DNA of 5,227 bases from assembly GCA_946480705.1 (NCBI GenBank), contig CAMLLF010000341.1, positions 1-5,227 on the forward strand. Direction: 5' to 3'. Positions 1-5,227 of the stretch are shown one piece after another. Made by a program: the position numbers and the translations under genes. Positions within the stretch are counted from its first letter, which is position 1; the number at the start of each line of letters is the position of its first letter. The notes beneath the pieces are model-generated. The model had not been told where the DNA came from. It searched no databases and saw only the letters and a program-made list of their open reading frames with translations. The stretch comes from an uncultured Lysobacteraceae bacterium. GTDB taxonomy: Bacteria > Pseudomonadota > Gammaproteobacteria > Xanthomonadales > Rhodanobacteraceae.

Positions 1-131
1 ACGACAAAGGCATCCTGCCGATGCTCATCGACATGGTCCGCAACGAGAAGCGGCCGACCGTTCTGCGCGTCGCCATCGAGGCGCTTGAGCGAGTTGACGC
101 CGTTGAACTGCGCCGTCACCACCTGGGCCAT
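1..131. other. Unrecognised sequence replacing the middle of nusA (possible chimera or rearrangement)
   Basis: NusA similarity stops at position 132. In the nusA frame, codons from 131 down to about 60 almost all end in G or C, as in real genes here, but below 60 this falls to about half. The plus-strand frame starting at base 3 is the mirror image: G/C-ending codons dominate in 3-62, and it reads DKGILPMLIDMVRNEKR..., faintly like a helical repeat. The piece may therefore contain parts coding on opposite strands. I do not recognise either peptide. An 11-bp sequence, CATCGACATGG, occurs on the plus strand at 26-36 and on the minus strand at 138-128, the latter spanning the NusA break. A foldback or chimeric join at the contig end would explain this; a true inversion or insertion is possible. 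Confidence 0.5.
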
Positions 132-959
132 GTCGATGCGTTCGCCGTTGAGTTCGTTCGAGACCGCCTGCACGCGCGAACCGCGCATGCCGATGCAGGC
201 GCCGATCGGATCCGTGCGCGTGTCGGTCGCGAGCACCGCGATCTTCGCGCGGTCGCCCGGATCGCGCGCGCAGGCCTTGATCTGCACGAGGCCCTGGCCG
301 ACTTCCGGCACTTCGAGCTTGAACAGCTCCATCATGAATTCGGGCGCCGTACGCGACACGAACAGCTGCGGACCGCGCGCTTCGGCGCGCACGTCGTAGA
401 GATAGCCGCGCACGCGGTCGCCGGTGCGCACGGTTTCGCGCGGAATCGTCTTGTCGCGCGCGATGTAGGCTTCGGCATTGCCGCCGAGGTCGAGGTAGAC
501 CGCGCCGCGCTCGACGCGCTTGACCACGCCCGTGATGAGCTCGCCGATGCGGTCGCGGAACGCGTCGACCACCTGGGCACGCTCGGCTTCGCGTACGCGC
601 TGCACGATGACCTGCTTGGCCGCCTGCGCCGCGATGCGGCCGAATTCCGGGTTCTCGATCTGTTCCTCGACGAAATCGCCGATGCCGCTGCCGGGCTTCT
701 CGTCCTCGGCGTCCATCAGGCGGATCATGCGCTCGGGCGATTCCATGACGATGTCGTCGGGAACGACTTCCCAGCGCCGGAAGGTCTCGTAGTCGCCGTT
801 GTGGCGATTGATCGACACGCGGATCGCGACGTCCTGATCGACGTAGCGCTTCTTCGCCGCCGAGGCCAGCGCGGCCTCCATCGCGTCGAAGATGACCGCC
901 TTGTCGACGCCCTTCTCGTTGGCGACCGCGTCGACTACCAGCAACAATTCTTTGCTCAT
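1..959 (-). CDS. nusA: Transcription termination/antitermination factor NusA, 5' part; 3' end anomalous and cut by window edge
   Basis: NusA binds RNA polymerase and nascent RNA in the cytoplasm and controls pausing, termination and antitermination. The ATG at 959 follows a GGAG at 972-969 with a 9-nt gap. Residues 1-130 are the polymerase-binding N-terminal domain (starts MSKELLLVVDAVANEKG; ENPEFGRIAAQAAKQVIVQR at 102-121). Residues about 135-203 are the S1 domain (ITGVVKRVERGAVYLDLGG). From about 225 runs the first KH domain, with GACIGMRGSRVQAVSNEL at 253-270 and GERID at 272-276. NusA should continue with an IVLW-like stretch, the second KH domain and, in this group, acidic repeats, to about 500 residues. 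Here the frame stays open to base 1, but residues 277 onward (MAQVVTAQFNGVN...) do not resemble NusA. It lies 43 nt after rimP, the usual operon partner. Identity of residues 1-276 is very secure; the rest is probably foreign or rearranged sequence. Confidence 0.93.
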   Translation of the reverse strand, partial: MSKELLLVVDAVANEKGVDKAVIFDAMEAALASAAKKRYVDQDVAIRVSINRHNGDYETFRRWEVVPDDIVMESPERMIRLMDAEDEKPGSGIGDFVEEQIENPEFGRIAAQAAKQVIVQRVREAERAQVVDAFRDRIGELITGVVKRVERGAVYLDLGGNAEAYIARDKTIPRETVRTGDRVRGYLYDVRAEARGPQLFVSRTAPEFMMELFKLEVPEVGQGLVQIKACARDPGDRAKIAVLATDTRTDPIGACIGMRGSRVQAVSNELNGERIDMAQVVTAQFNGVNSLKRLDGDAQNGRPLLVADHVDEHRQDAFV

Positions 960-968
960 CGCTCGTCA

Positions 969-972
969 CTCC
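969..972 (-). promoter_or_regulatory. Shine-Dalgarno of nusA
   Basis: GGAG on the minus strand, 9 nt before the ATG at 959. It lies in the 43-nt rimP-nusA gap and fixes the nusA start. No promoter or terminator is apparent in this gap, so nusA is probably co-transcribed with rimP. Confidence 0.7.
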
Positions 973-1002
973 AGCCGGCGTCGTCGACCCCGGCACTGAT
1001 CA

Positions 1003-1554
1003 TTATTTTGGCTTGCGTTTCGTCGCGCCGGGCTTGGCGGCACCGGGCTTCGCCGGCGGCCCGGCTTTGCCCGAAGGCTTTTCGGGCAGCAGGCCGAGCG
1101 CGGCATAGTCGGGAACGATGCGTGCTTTCTGTACGTTGTCGTGCGCGACGACGATCTCGATGCCGTCCTGTTCGATCGTGATGCGGTCGCCGTCGACGCC
1201 GCGGATCTCGCCCTGCAGACGGCGCCGGCCTTCGACCGGCAGGTTCAGGGAAATCTTGGCTTTCTCGCCGATGAAGCGCGCGAACTGCGCCGGCGTGAAC
1301 AGCGGTCGGTCGAGACCCGGCGACGACACTTCGAGCGTATAGCGCCCGCTGATCGGATCGTTCACGTCGAGCTGCGCCGAAAGTTCGCGGCTCACCGCTT
1401 CGCAGTCGTCGATGGTGATGGGTCGTTCGAGATGGTCGATATAGATGCGCAGCAGACTATTGCCGCGGCTGGGCGCGTACTCGATGCCGAGGCATTCGAG
1501 GCCCAGGTCGGCAACTACGGGTTTGATCAACTGGATGAGTTCGTCGTCTTTCAC
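1003..1554 (-). CDS. rimP: Ribosome maturation factor RimP
   Basis: RimP is a cytoplasmic factor that binds the free 30S subunit and helps its assembly. The 183-residue product has the family's two-domain layout. The N-terminal alpha/beta domain covers about 1-85, with LGLECLGIEYAPSRGNSLLRIYID at 17-40 described here by its key LGLE and RIYID ends, and the signature YTLEVSSPGLDRPL at 72-85. An Sm-like beta-barrel domain follows at about 90-148 (GEIRGVDGDRITI at 115-127, KARIVPDY at 143-150). Residues 155-183 form a Lys/Pro/Ala/Gly-rich basic tail that makes it longer than the roughly 150-residue E. coli protein. The start is GTG at 1554; no in-frame start lies close upstream and no strong Shine-Dalgarno is visible. 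A terminator-like hairpin ends 18 nt upstream, so initiation may be sensitive to leader folding. It sits between tRNA-fMet and nusA, the classic position. Confidence 0.96.
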   Translation of the reverse strand: MKDDELIQLIKPVVADLGLECLGIEYAPSRGNSLLRIYIDHLERPITIDDCEAVSRELSAQLDVNDPISGRYTLEVSSPGLDRPLFTPAQFARFIGEKAKISLNLPVEGRRRLQGEIRGVDGDRITIEQDGIEIVVAHDNVQKARIVPDYAALGLLPEKPSGKAGPPAKPGAAKPGATKRKPK

Positions 1555-1572
1555 GCTGCATTCTGCACAAAC

Positions 1573-1596
1573 AAAAAATGGGCACTAAGGCCCATT
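1573..1596 (-). terminator. Rho-independent terminator/attenuator just upstream of rimP
   Basis: The minus strand has a perfect 7-bp stem, AATGGGC pairing with GCCCATT, around a 6-nt CTTAGT loop. The run of T continues to 1573. It ends 18 nt before the rimP GTG. It is the second of two terminators between tRNA-fMet and rimP, so rimP-nusA expression should depend on readthrough, as in the E. coli metY-nusA operon. The reverse orientation also has a T-poor but symmetric stem; the T tract supports minus-strand use. Confidence 0.75.
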
Positions 1597-1656
1597 CCAT
1601 AGTCCGCCGTTGTCTTGCTTCCCAACATCGGCAACGCGCGCATCCTGCGCTGTTTA

Positions 1657-1697
1657 CCGGAATGCGGCGATCGCAGCTCGTTCGATCGCCATCCCGG
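1657..1697 (-). other. Long bulged hairpin in the tRNA-fMet to rimP leader
   Basis: An 8-bp perfect inverted repeat, GGCGATCG (1666-1673) and CGATCGCC (1683-1690), encloses a 9-nt loop. On the minus strand it extends outward through U-A, A-U and G-U pairs, after a 2-nt bulge, to a CCGG/CCGG clamp (1657-1660 with 1694-1697). That makes about 15 pairs in 41 nt. No T tract follows, so it is not a terminator. In E. coli, RNase III cuts a hairpin in the equivalent leader and frees the tRNA from readthrough RNA; a similar role here is inference. Confidence 0.6.
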
Positions 1698-1704
1698 CTC
1701 TAGC

Positions 1705-1729
1705 AAAAAGGCCACACGAGGTGGCCTTT
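1705..1729 (-). terminator. Rho-independent terminator downstream of tRNA-fMet
   Basis: On the minus strand, AAAGGCCAC pairs with GTGGCCTTT around a 5-nt CTCGT loop. The stem runs into five T at 1709-1705. It begins 13 nt after the tRNA 3' end, so it should end most tRNA transcripts. It is the stronger of the two terminators in this leader. Confidence 0.85.
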
Positions 1730-1741
1730 CGCTTTCGATCC

Positions 1742-1818
1742 TGGTAGCGGGGGCAGGATTTGAACCTGCGACCTTCGGGTTATGAGCCCGACGAGCTGCC
1801 AGACTGCTCCACCCCGCA
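1742..1818 (-). tRNA. metY: Initiator tRNA-fMet (anticodon CAU)
   Basis: This 77-nt gene folds as a complete cloverleaf with the CCA end encoded. The anticodon arm is TCGGG-CTCATAA-CCCGA, with anticodon CAT. Initiator hallmarks are visible: three consecutive G-C pairs in the anticodon stem, the A11-U24 pair in the D stem (GAGC/GCTC), and no Watson-Crick pair at 1-72. The T arm is GCAGG-TTCAAAT-CCTGC. The mismatch is U1 x U72 (T at 1818 against T at 1746), not the common C1 x A72. The tRNA stands in front of rimP-nusA, as metY does in E. coli, and 62 nt after the nuoN stop. The symbol is given by analogy with that position. Confidence 0.97.
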
Positions 1819-1831
1819 TCAGAGAAACGGA

Positions 1832-1860
1832 AGTTTACGGATCGATGAACGATTCCGCAA
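1832..1860 (-). promoter_or_regulatory. Sigma70-type promoter for tRNA-fMet
   Basis: A -35 box TTGCGG at 1860-1855 (3 of 6 consensus bases, including TTG) and a -10 box TAAACT at 1837-1832 (4 of 6) are separated by exactly 17 nt. Transcription would start near 1825, about 7 nt before the mature tRNA 5' end. It lies wholly in the 62-nt gap between nuoN and the tRNA and would also drive rimP-nusA by readthrough. No nuo-operon terminator is clear in this gap, so nuo readthrough is also possible. Confidence 0.55.
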
Positions 1861-1880
1861 GCCCTTTTGAATCGAAAGGA

Positions 1881-3271
1881 TTACTTCGCGATGCCCAGAG
1901 CCGTCGCGCACCACGCGTACAGCGGACCCCAATGGAGGCCGAGCACGAGCAATGCAAGGGCGTTGACCGAAATCACCGCGCGCATCGGCGCGTCGGCGGG
2001 CTTGTCGATCGCCGCGGCGCCTTCTTCCGGATCGTCGAAATACATGACCTTGACGACGCGCAGGTAGTAGTAGATGCCGACGATCGCGAACACGGCGCCG
2101 GAGATCGCGAGCCACAGCGTGCCCGGCACGGCGACGGCCTTCAGCACGAGCAGCTTGCCGTAGAACCCGAACAGCGGCGGCACGCCGGCGAGCGAGAACA
2201 TCGTCAGCGCCATCAGGAACGCGTACCACGGAGCGCGCTGGCCGAGTCCCTTGTAGTCGGCGATTTCCTCGGCCTCGAAGCCTGCACGCGACAGCAGCAG
2301 GATGATGCCGAAGGCGACGGTCGCTGTCAGCGCGTAGCTGATCGCGTAGAACATGGCGGCGGCGTACCCCTCGGGCTGGCCGTTGATCAGGCCGAGGAAC
2401 AGGAAGCCGACGTGCGAGATCGTCGAGTACGCAAGCATGCGTTTGAGATTGCTCTGCATGATCGCGGCGATGTTGCCGATCGCCAGCGAGGCGACCGCGA
2501 GCAGCGCGAGCATGAGCTGCCAGTAACCGCCGACGCCGTCGAGTCCCGATTCGAGCAGCCGGTAGGCCATGCCGAACGCAGCGAGTTTCGGTGCCGAGCC
2601 GATGAACACGGTGACCGCGGTCGGTGCGCCCTGATAGACGTCGGGCAGCCACATGTGGAACGGCGCCGCGCCGAACTTGAACGCGATGCCGACGACGACG
2701 AACACGACGCCGTGAGGTCGAGCGAGCCGGTCGCGCCGTAGATCATCGACATGCCGTAGAGCAGCATGCCCGAGGCCAGCGCGCCGAGCACGAAGTACTT
2801 GATCGCGGCCTCCGACGACAGCTTCGAGTCGCGGTTCATGCCGACCAGCGCGTACTGCGACAGCGCCAGCAGCTCGAGGCCGAGGTACACCATCAGCAGG
2901 TTGCCCGCCGACACCAGCAGCATCATGCCGAGCACCGCGAACAGGCAGAGCACGTAGTACTCGCCGACGAACAGGCCGCGGTCGCGCAGATAGGGGCGCG
3001 CATAGACGAACACGAGCGCCGACGTCAGCAGCACGAAGACCTTGAGCACGCTCGCGATGCCGTCGCGCACGAACATGCCGCCGAACGCGGTCGGCTCGCC
3101 GTAGTGCTGCAGCACGAGCCAGCCGGTCACGGCCAGCGCGGCGATCGACAGGTAGTGCGTGACGCTGCGCTGCGCGGGCTTGAGGAACAGGTCGAGCAGC
3201 AGCAGCGCGCAGATTGCGATCGTCAGGAACGATTCGGGCAGCAGGGTCAGGATGTCGTTCAGGCTAATCAT
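1881..3271 (-). pseudogene. nuoN: NADH-quinone oxidoreductase subunit N, frameshifted with an internal deletion
   Basis: NuoN is an antiporter-like, proton-translocating membrane subunit of complex I. The frame from the ATG at 3271 gives residues 1-186 (MISLNDILTLLPESF... to GATGSLDL), with hydrophobic helices and the conserved Glu133 (YLGLELLALSQY) and Lys158 (AIKYFVLG), the same numbers as I recall for E. coli. At 2714 NuoN similarity leaves this frame, which runs on to 2387 as Ser/Arg-rich noise. Similarity resumes in another frame at 2711 (GVVFVVVGIAFKFGAAPFHMW) and runs 276 residues to the TAA at 1881, with the channel lysines in GIAFK, GSAPK and FYGKLLVLK. Roughly 20 residues expected between SLDL and FVVVG are absent. 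The two parts plus that gap would give the usual length of about 485. The Shine-Dalgarno AAGGA (3282-3278) overlaps the nuoM stop, 6 nt before the ATG. Everything else looks functional, so this is a recent mutation or an assembly error. Confidence 0.93.
2709..2716 (-). other. Deletion/frameshift junction in nuoN
   Basis: The last N-terminal-frame codon that fits NuoN is CTC (2716-2714, Leu186). Two bases (AC, 2713-2712) follow, and then the C-terminal frame begins with GGC (2711-2709). The missing stretch is therefore 3n+1 nt, roughly 55-64 nt judged from remembered NuoN lengths. It would hold the loop before, and the beginning of, the helix carrying the GIAFK lysine. Confidence 0.75.
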
Positions 3272-3281
3272 GGTCGGTCCT

Positions 3282-4835
3282 TCACGCGCCCTTGCTGATG
3301 ACGATGTGCTTCACGAGCTCGGCAATCGGCGCATCCATGAGGTTGCCGAGCGGCTGCGGCCAGAGGCCGAACAGCAATACGGCGACCGCGAGCGTCGCGA
3401 GCACGAAGGTCTCGCGCGCGTTCATGTCCTGCAGTTGCGCGACGTTGTCGTTGGCGACGTCGCCGAAGATCACGCGCTTGACGAGCCACAGCGTGTAGGC
3501 CGCGCCGATGATCAGCGTGAACGCGGCAAGCGCGCCGACCAGCGGGTTGTGCTGGAACGCGGCGAGGATCACCCAGAACTCGCCGACGAAGCCGCTCGTG
3601 CCCGGCAAGCCGCAGTTGGCCATCGCGAACAGGACGAACAAGGTCGCGAAGCGCGGCATCGTGTTCACGACGCCGCCGTAGTCGCGGATCATGCGCGTAT
3701 GCAGGCGGTCGTAGAGCACGCCGACGCTCGCGAACATCGCGCCCGAAATGAAACCGTGCGAGATCATCTGCACCATCGCGCCCTGGATCGCGATGGCCGC
3801 GCCGTTCGCGTTGCCGCCGCGGGCCAGCGACAGCGAGATGAACACGCCGAGCGTCACGAAGCCCATGTGCGCGATCGACGAATACGCGATCAGCTTCTTC
3901 ATGTCTTCCTGCACGAGCGCGACGTAGCCGACGTAGACGACGGCGATCAGCGACATCGCGATCACGACCCAGGCGAACTCCATGCTCGCGTCGGGCACGA
4001 TCGGCAGCGAGAAGCGGATGAAGCCGTAGCCGCCGATCTTCAGCATGATCGCCGCCAGCACGACCGAACCGCCGGTCGGTGCCTCGACGTGCGCATCCGG
4101 CAACCAGGTATGCACCGGCCACATCGGCACCTTGACCGCGAACGCGATCAGGAAGCCGAAGAACAGCCATGCCTGTTCCTTCGCGCTCAGGCCGACCTGG
4201 GCCAGCTCGGCGAGTTCGAACGTGCCGGTCTTGAAGTACAGATACAGCAGTCCGATCAGCATGAAGATCGAACCGAAGAACGTGTAGATGAAGAACTTCA
4301 GCGTCGCATAGACGCGCCGCGCGCCGCCCCAGACGCCGATCAGGATGAACATCGGGATCAGCATGCCTTCGAAGAAGACATAGAACAGCAGTGCGTCGAG
4401 TGCGCAGAACACGCCGACCATCAGGCCTTCGAGCACGAGCATCGCGGCCATGTACTGCGCGACCTTCTCGTCGACCGAGCCCCAGCCGAGGATCACGACG
4501 AGCACGCTCGTGAACGTCGTCAGCAGCACCAGCCCGACCGAGATGCCGTCGACGCCGAGGTGGTAGCGCACGTTCAGCGTGTCGATCCAGAGCAGGTTTT
4601 CCTGCAGGTGCATGTTCTTCAGCAGGCCGAGATCGGCCGTGCCGGCCGCGGCGACGCTGCCGTAGAACGTCGACAGCATCGCGAGGCTGACGAGGAAGGT
4701 CGCGATGGCGACGGCGAGCGCGATCGTGCGCGCCGGGCCCGGGCGGCGGTCGCCGGCGAGCAGCACCGGGATCGCGCCGAGGATCGGCAGCCAGATCAGG
4801 AGGCTAAGCAAGGGCCAGTTGGCAAACATTGTCAT
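3282..4835 (-). CDS. nuoM: NADH-quinone oxidoreductase subunit M
   Basis: NuoM is one of the three antiporter-like proton-pumping subunits in the membrane arm of complex I. The 517-residue product is full length (E. coli about 509) and almost entirely transmembrane helices. Expected channel residues are present: Glu156 in FFEGMLIPMFILIG, Lys235 in AFAVKVPMWPVHTWLPDAHVEAPT (key K235, H242, E251), Lys266 in IMLKIGGYGF, and Glu419 in GTSGFVGEF, which matches the proton-channel glutamate near E. coli position 407. Two in-frame ATGs occur, at 4835 and 4829. The Shine-Dalgarno AAGGGA (4844-4839) lies 3 nt from the first but 9 nt from the second, so translation may really begin at 4829; the outer one is given here. 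It starts 16 nt after nuoL and ends 10 nt before nuoN. Confidence 0.97.
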   Translation of the reverse strand: MTMFANWPLLSLLIWLPILGAIPVLLAGDRRPGPARTIALAVAIATFLVSLAMLSTFYGSVAAAGTADLGLLKNMHLQENLLWIDTLNVRYHLGVDGISVGLVLLTTFTSVLVVILGWGSVDEKVAQYMAAMLVLEGLMVGVFCALDALLFYVFFEGMLIPMFILIGVWGGARRVYATLKFFIYTFFGSIFMLIGLLYLYFKTGTFELAELAQVGLSAKEQAWLFFGFLIAFAVKVPMWPVHTWLPDAHVEAPTGGSVVLAAIMLKIGGYGFIRFSLPIVPDASMEFAWVVIAMSLIAVVYVGYVALVQEDMKKLIAYSSIAHMGFVTLGVFISLSLARGGNANGAAIAIQGAMVQMISHGFISGAMFASVGVLYDRLHTRMIRDYGGVVNTMPRFATLFVLFAMANCGLPGTSGFVGEFWVILAAFQHNPLVGALAAFTLIIGAAYTLWLVKRVIFGDVANDNVAQLQDMNARETFVLATLAVAVLLFGLWPQPLGNLMDAPIAELVKHIVISKGA

Positions 4836-4838
4836 TAT

Positions 4839-4844
4839 TCCCTT
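4839..4844 (-). promoter_or_regulatory. Shine-Dalgarno of nuoM (decides between two starts)
   Basis: AAGGGA on the minus strand lies 3 nt from the ATG at 4835 and 9 nt from the ATG at 4829. Spacing favours the second ATG, whose product would begin MFANWPLL. Confidence 0.55.
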
Positions 4845-4851
4845 TGCTCGC

Positions 4852-5227
4852 TCAGCGTGCCGCCAGCCACAGACCGCCGAGCAGCACGATCAGCCCGAGG
4901 ATCATCGCGAAGGCGTAGTGATACAGGTAACCGGACTGCACGCGGCGCACTTGCGCCGCAATGCCCTGCACGAGCGCGGCCGAACCATTGACGAGGCCGT
5001 CGTCGATCACGGCGACATCGCCGCCGCGCCAGAGGCCGCGGCCAAGCTTGAGGCCGCCGCGCGCGAACAGCGCGAAGTACAGATCGTCGATGCCGTACTT
5101 GTTCTGCAGCAGGCTGTAGACCGGCGCGAACATCTTCGCAGCACGATCGGCGATGCTGCGGTTGAACATGTACACGTAGGTCGCAACGGCGAAGCCGGCG
5201 AGTGCGAACCAGAACGGCGGCGCCATG
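4852..5227 (-). CDS. nuoL: NADH-quinone oxidoreductase subunit L, C-terminal fragment cut by window edge
   Basis: NuoL is the distal antiporter-like subunit of complex I; its C-terminal lateral helix lies along the other antiporter subunits and is followed by an anchoring transmembrane helix. Only the last 125 codons or so of a protein usually over 600 residues are present, so the Met at 5226 is internal and not a start. Visible parts, counted from that Met, are a hydrophobic helix (residues 4-20), the conserved NKYGIDDLYFALF segment (43-55), an amphipathic stretch with NG (80-81), and RRVQSGYLYHYAFAMILG ahead of the final helix, ending LWLAAR. The TGA is at 4854-4852. The 16-nt gap to nuoM and the order L-M-N are standard for nuo operons. 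The fragment shows no frame break. Confidence 0.95.
   Translation of the reverse strand, partial: MAPPFWFALAGFAVATYVYMFNRSIADRAAKMFAPVYSLLQNKYGIDDLYFALFARGGLKLGRGLWRGGDVAVIDDGLVNGSAALVQGIAAQVRRVQSGYLYHYAFAMILGLIVLLGGLWLAAR

Noticed and set aside
25..996. 323-residue minus-strand open frame overlapping nusA
   Set aside because: It is out of frame with nusA and reads as Arg/Gly/Ala-rich noise. The true frame gives 276 residues of clear NusA from the ATG at 959.
21..1181. 386-residue plus-strand open frame opposite nusA and rimP
   Set aside because: It is antisense to clearly recognisable nusA and rimP and has the same shadow composition. Only its first 20-30 codons are discussed separately, because nusA identity is lost there.
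1596..1625. Possible internal rimP promoter, TTGGGA-18 nt-TATGGA
   Set aside because: The -10 box matches only 3 of 6 consensus bases and transcription would start inside the terminator hairpin, so it is not supportable.
1863..1879. Small inverted repeat CCTTT...AAAGG after the nuoN stop as a nuo terminator
   Set aside because: The stem is only 5 bp and mostly A-T, with no T tract after it on the minus strand.
1782..2741. Plus-strand open frame running over the tRNA and nuoN
   Set aside because: It crosses a tRNA gene and is antisense to nuoN; composition is typical of a shadow frame.
3159..4991. 610-residue plus-strand open frame opposite nuoM
   Set aside because: It is rich in Arg, His, Asp and Glu with no domain pattern, as expected for the antisense of a GC-rich membrane-protein gene. 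nuoM on the other strand is unambiguous.
1..5227. CRISPR array, insertion sequence, prophage or toxin-antitoxin system
   Set aside because: No regularly spaced repeats, terminal inverted repeats around a transposase, or unassigned gene-sized gaps were seen; the longest non-coding stretch (1555-1880) is explained by the tRNA and its signals.

Overview
This window is an ordinary housekeeping region from a GC-rich proteobacterium. All recognisable genes lie on the minus strand. In transcription order (high to low coordinate) they are the C-terminal end of nuoL, complete nuoM, nuoN (frameshifted), an initiator tRNA-fMet, rimP and the 5' part of nusA. A nuo operon end followed by tRNA-fMet, rimP and nusA, with near-total G/C at third codon positions and Xanthomonas-like NusA and NuoM sequences, suggests the Xanthomonadaceae/Rhodanobacteraceae group of Gammaproteobacteria. 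That placement rests on remembered gene order and was not searched.

Region 5227-1881 holds the last three genes of the respiratory complex I (NADH:quinone oxidoreductase) operon. nuoL, nuoM and nuoN encode the three antiporter-like proton-pumping membrane subunits. They are packed with 10-16 nt gaps, as expected for translationally linked genes. nuoN has a break at about 2711-2714: the frame changes and roughly 20 residues normally found there are missing. As sequenced it cannot make a full NuoN.

Region 1880-1555 is the non-coding heart of the window. It has a sigma70-like promoter, a 77-nt initiator tRNA with encoded CCA, a first rho-independent terminator, a long bulged hairpin, and a second terminator only 18 nt before rimP. 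This matches the E. coli metY-rimP-nusA-infB layout, where tRNA-fMet leads the operon, transcription reads through leader terminators and RNase III releases the tRNA. The tRNA has an unusual U1 x U72 mismatch where C1 x A72 is typical.

Region 1554-1 holds rimP (30S maturation) and nusA (transcription elongation/termination factor). NusA is recognisable through its N-terminal, S1 and first KH domain, up to residue 276 (position 132). From there to the window edge the frame stays open but no longer reads as NusA. A perfect 11-bp inverted repeat sits at the break and near the edge, so a chimeric contig end or a rearrangement is likely.

I found no convincing new biological system, mobile element or CRISPR array. 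What merits checking is the broken nuoN, the non-NusA tail, the unusual initiator tRNA and the structured rimP leader.
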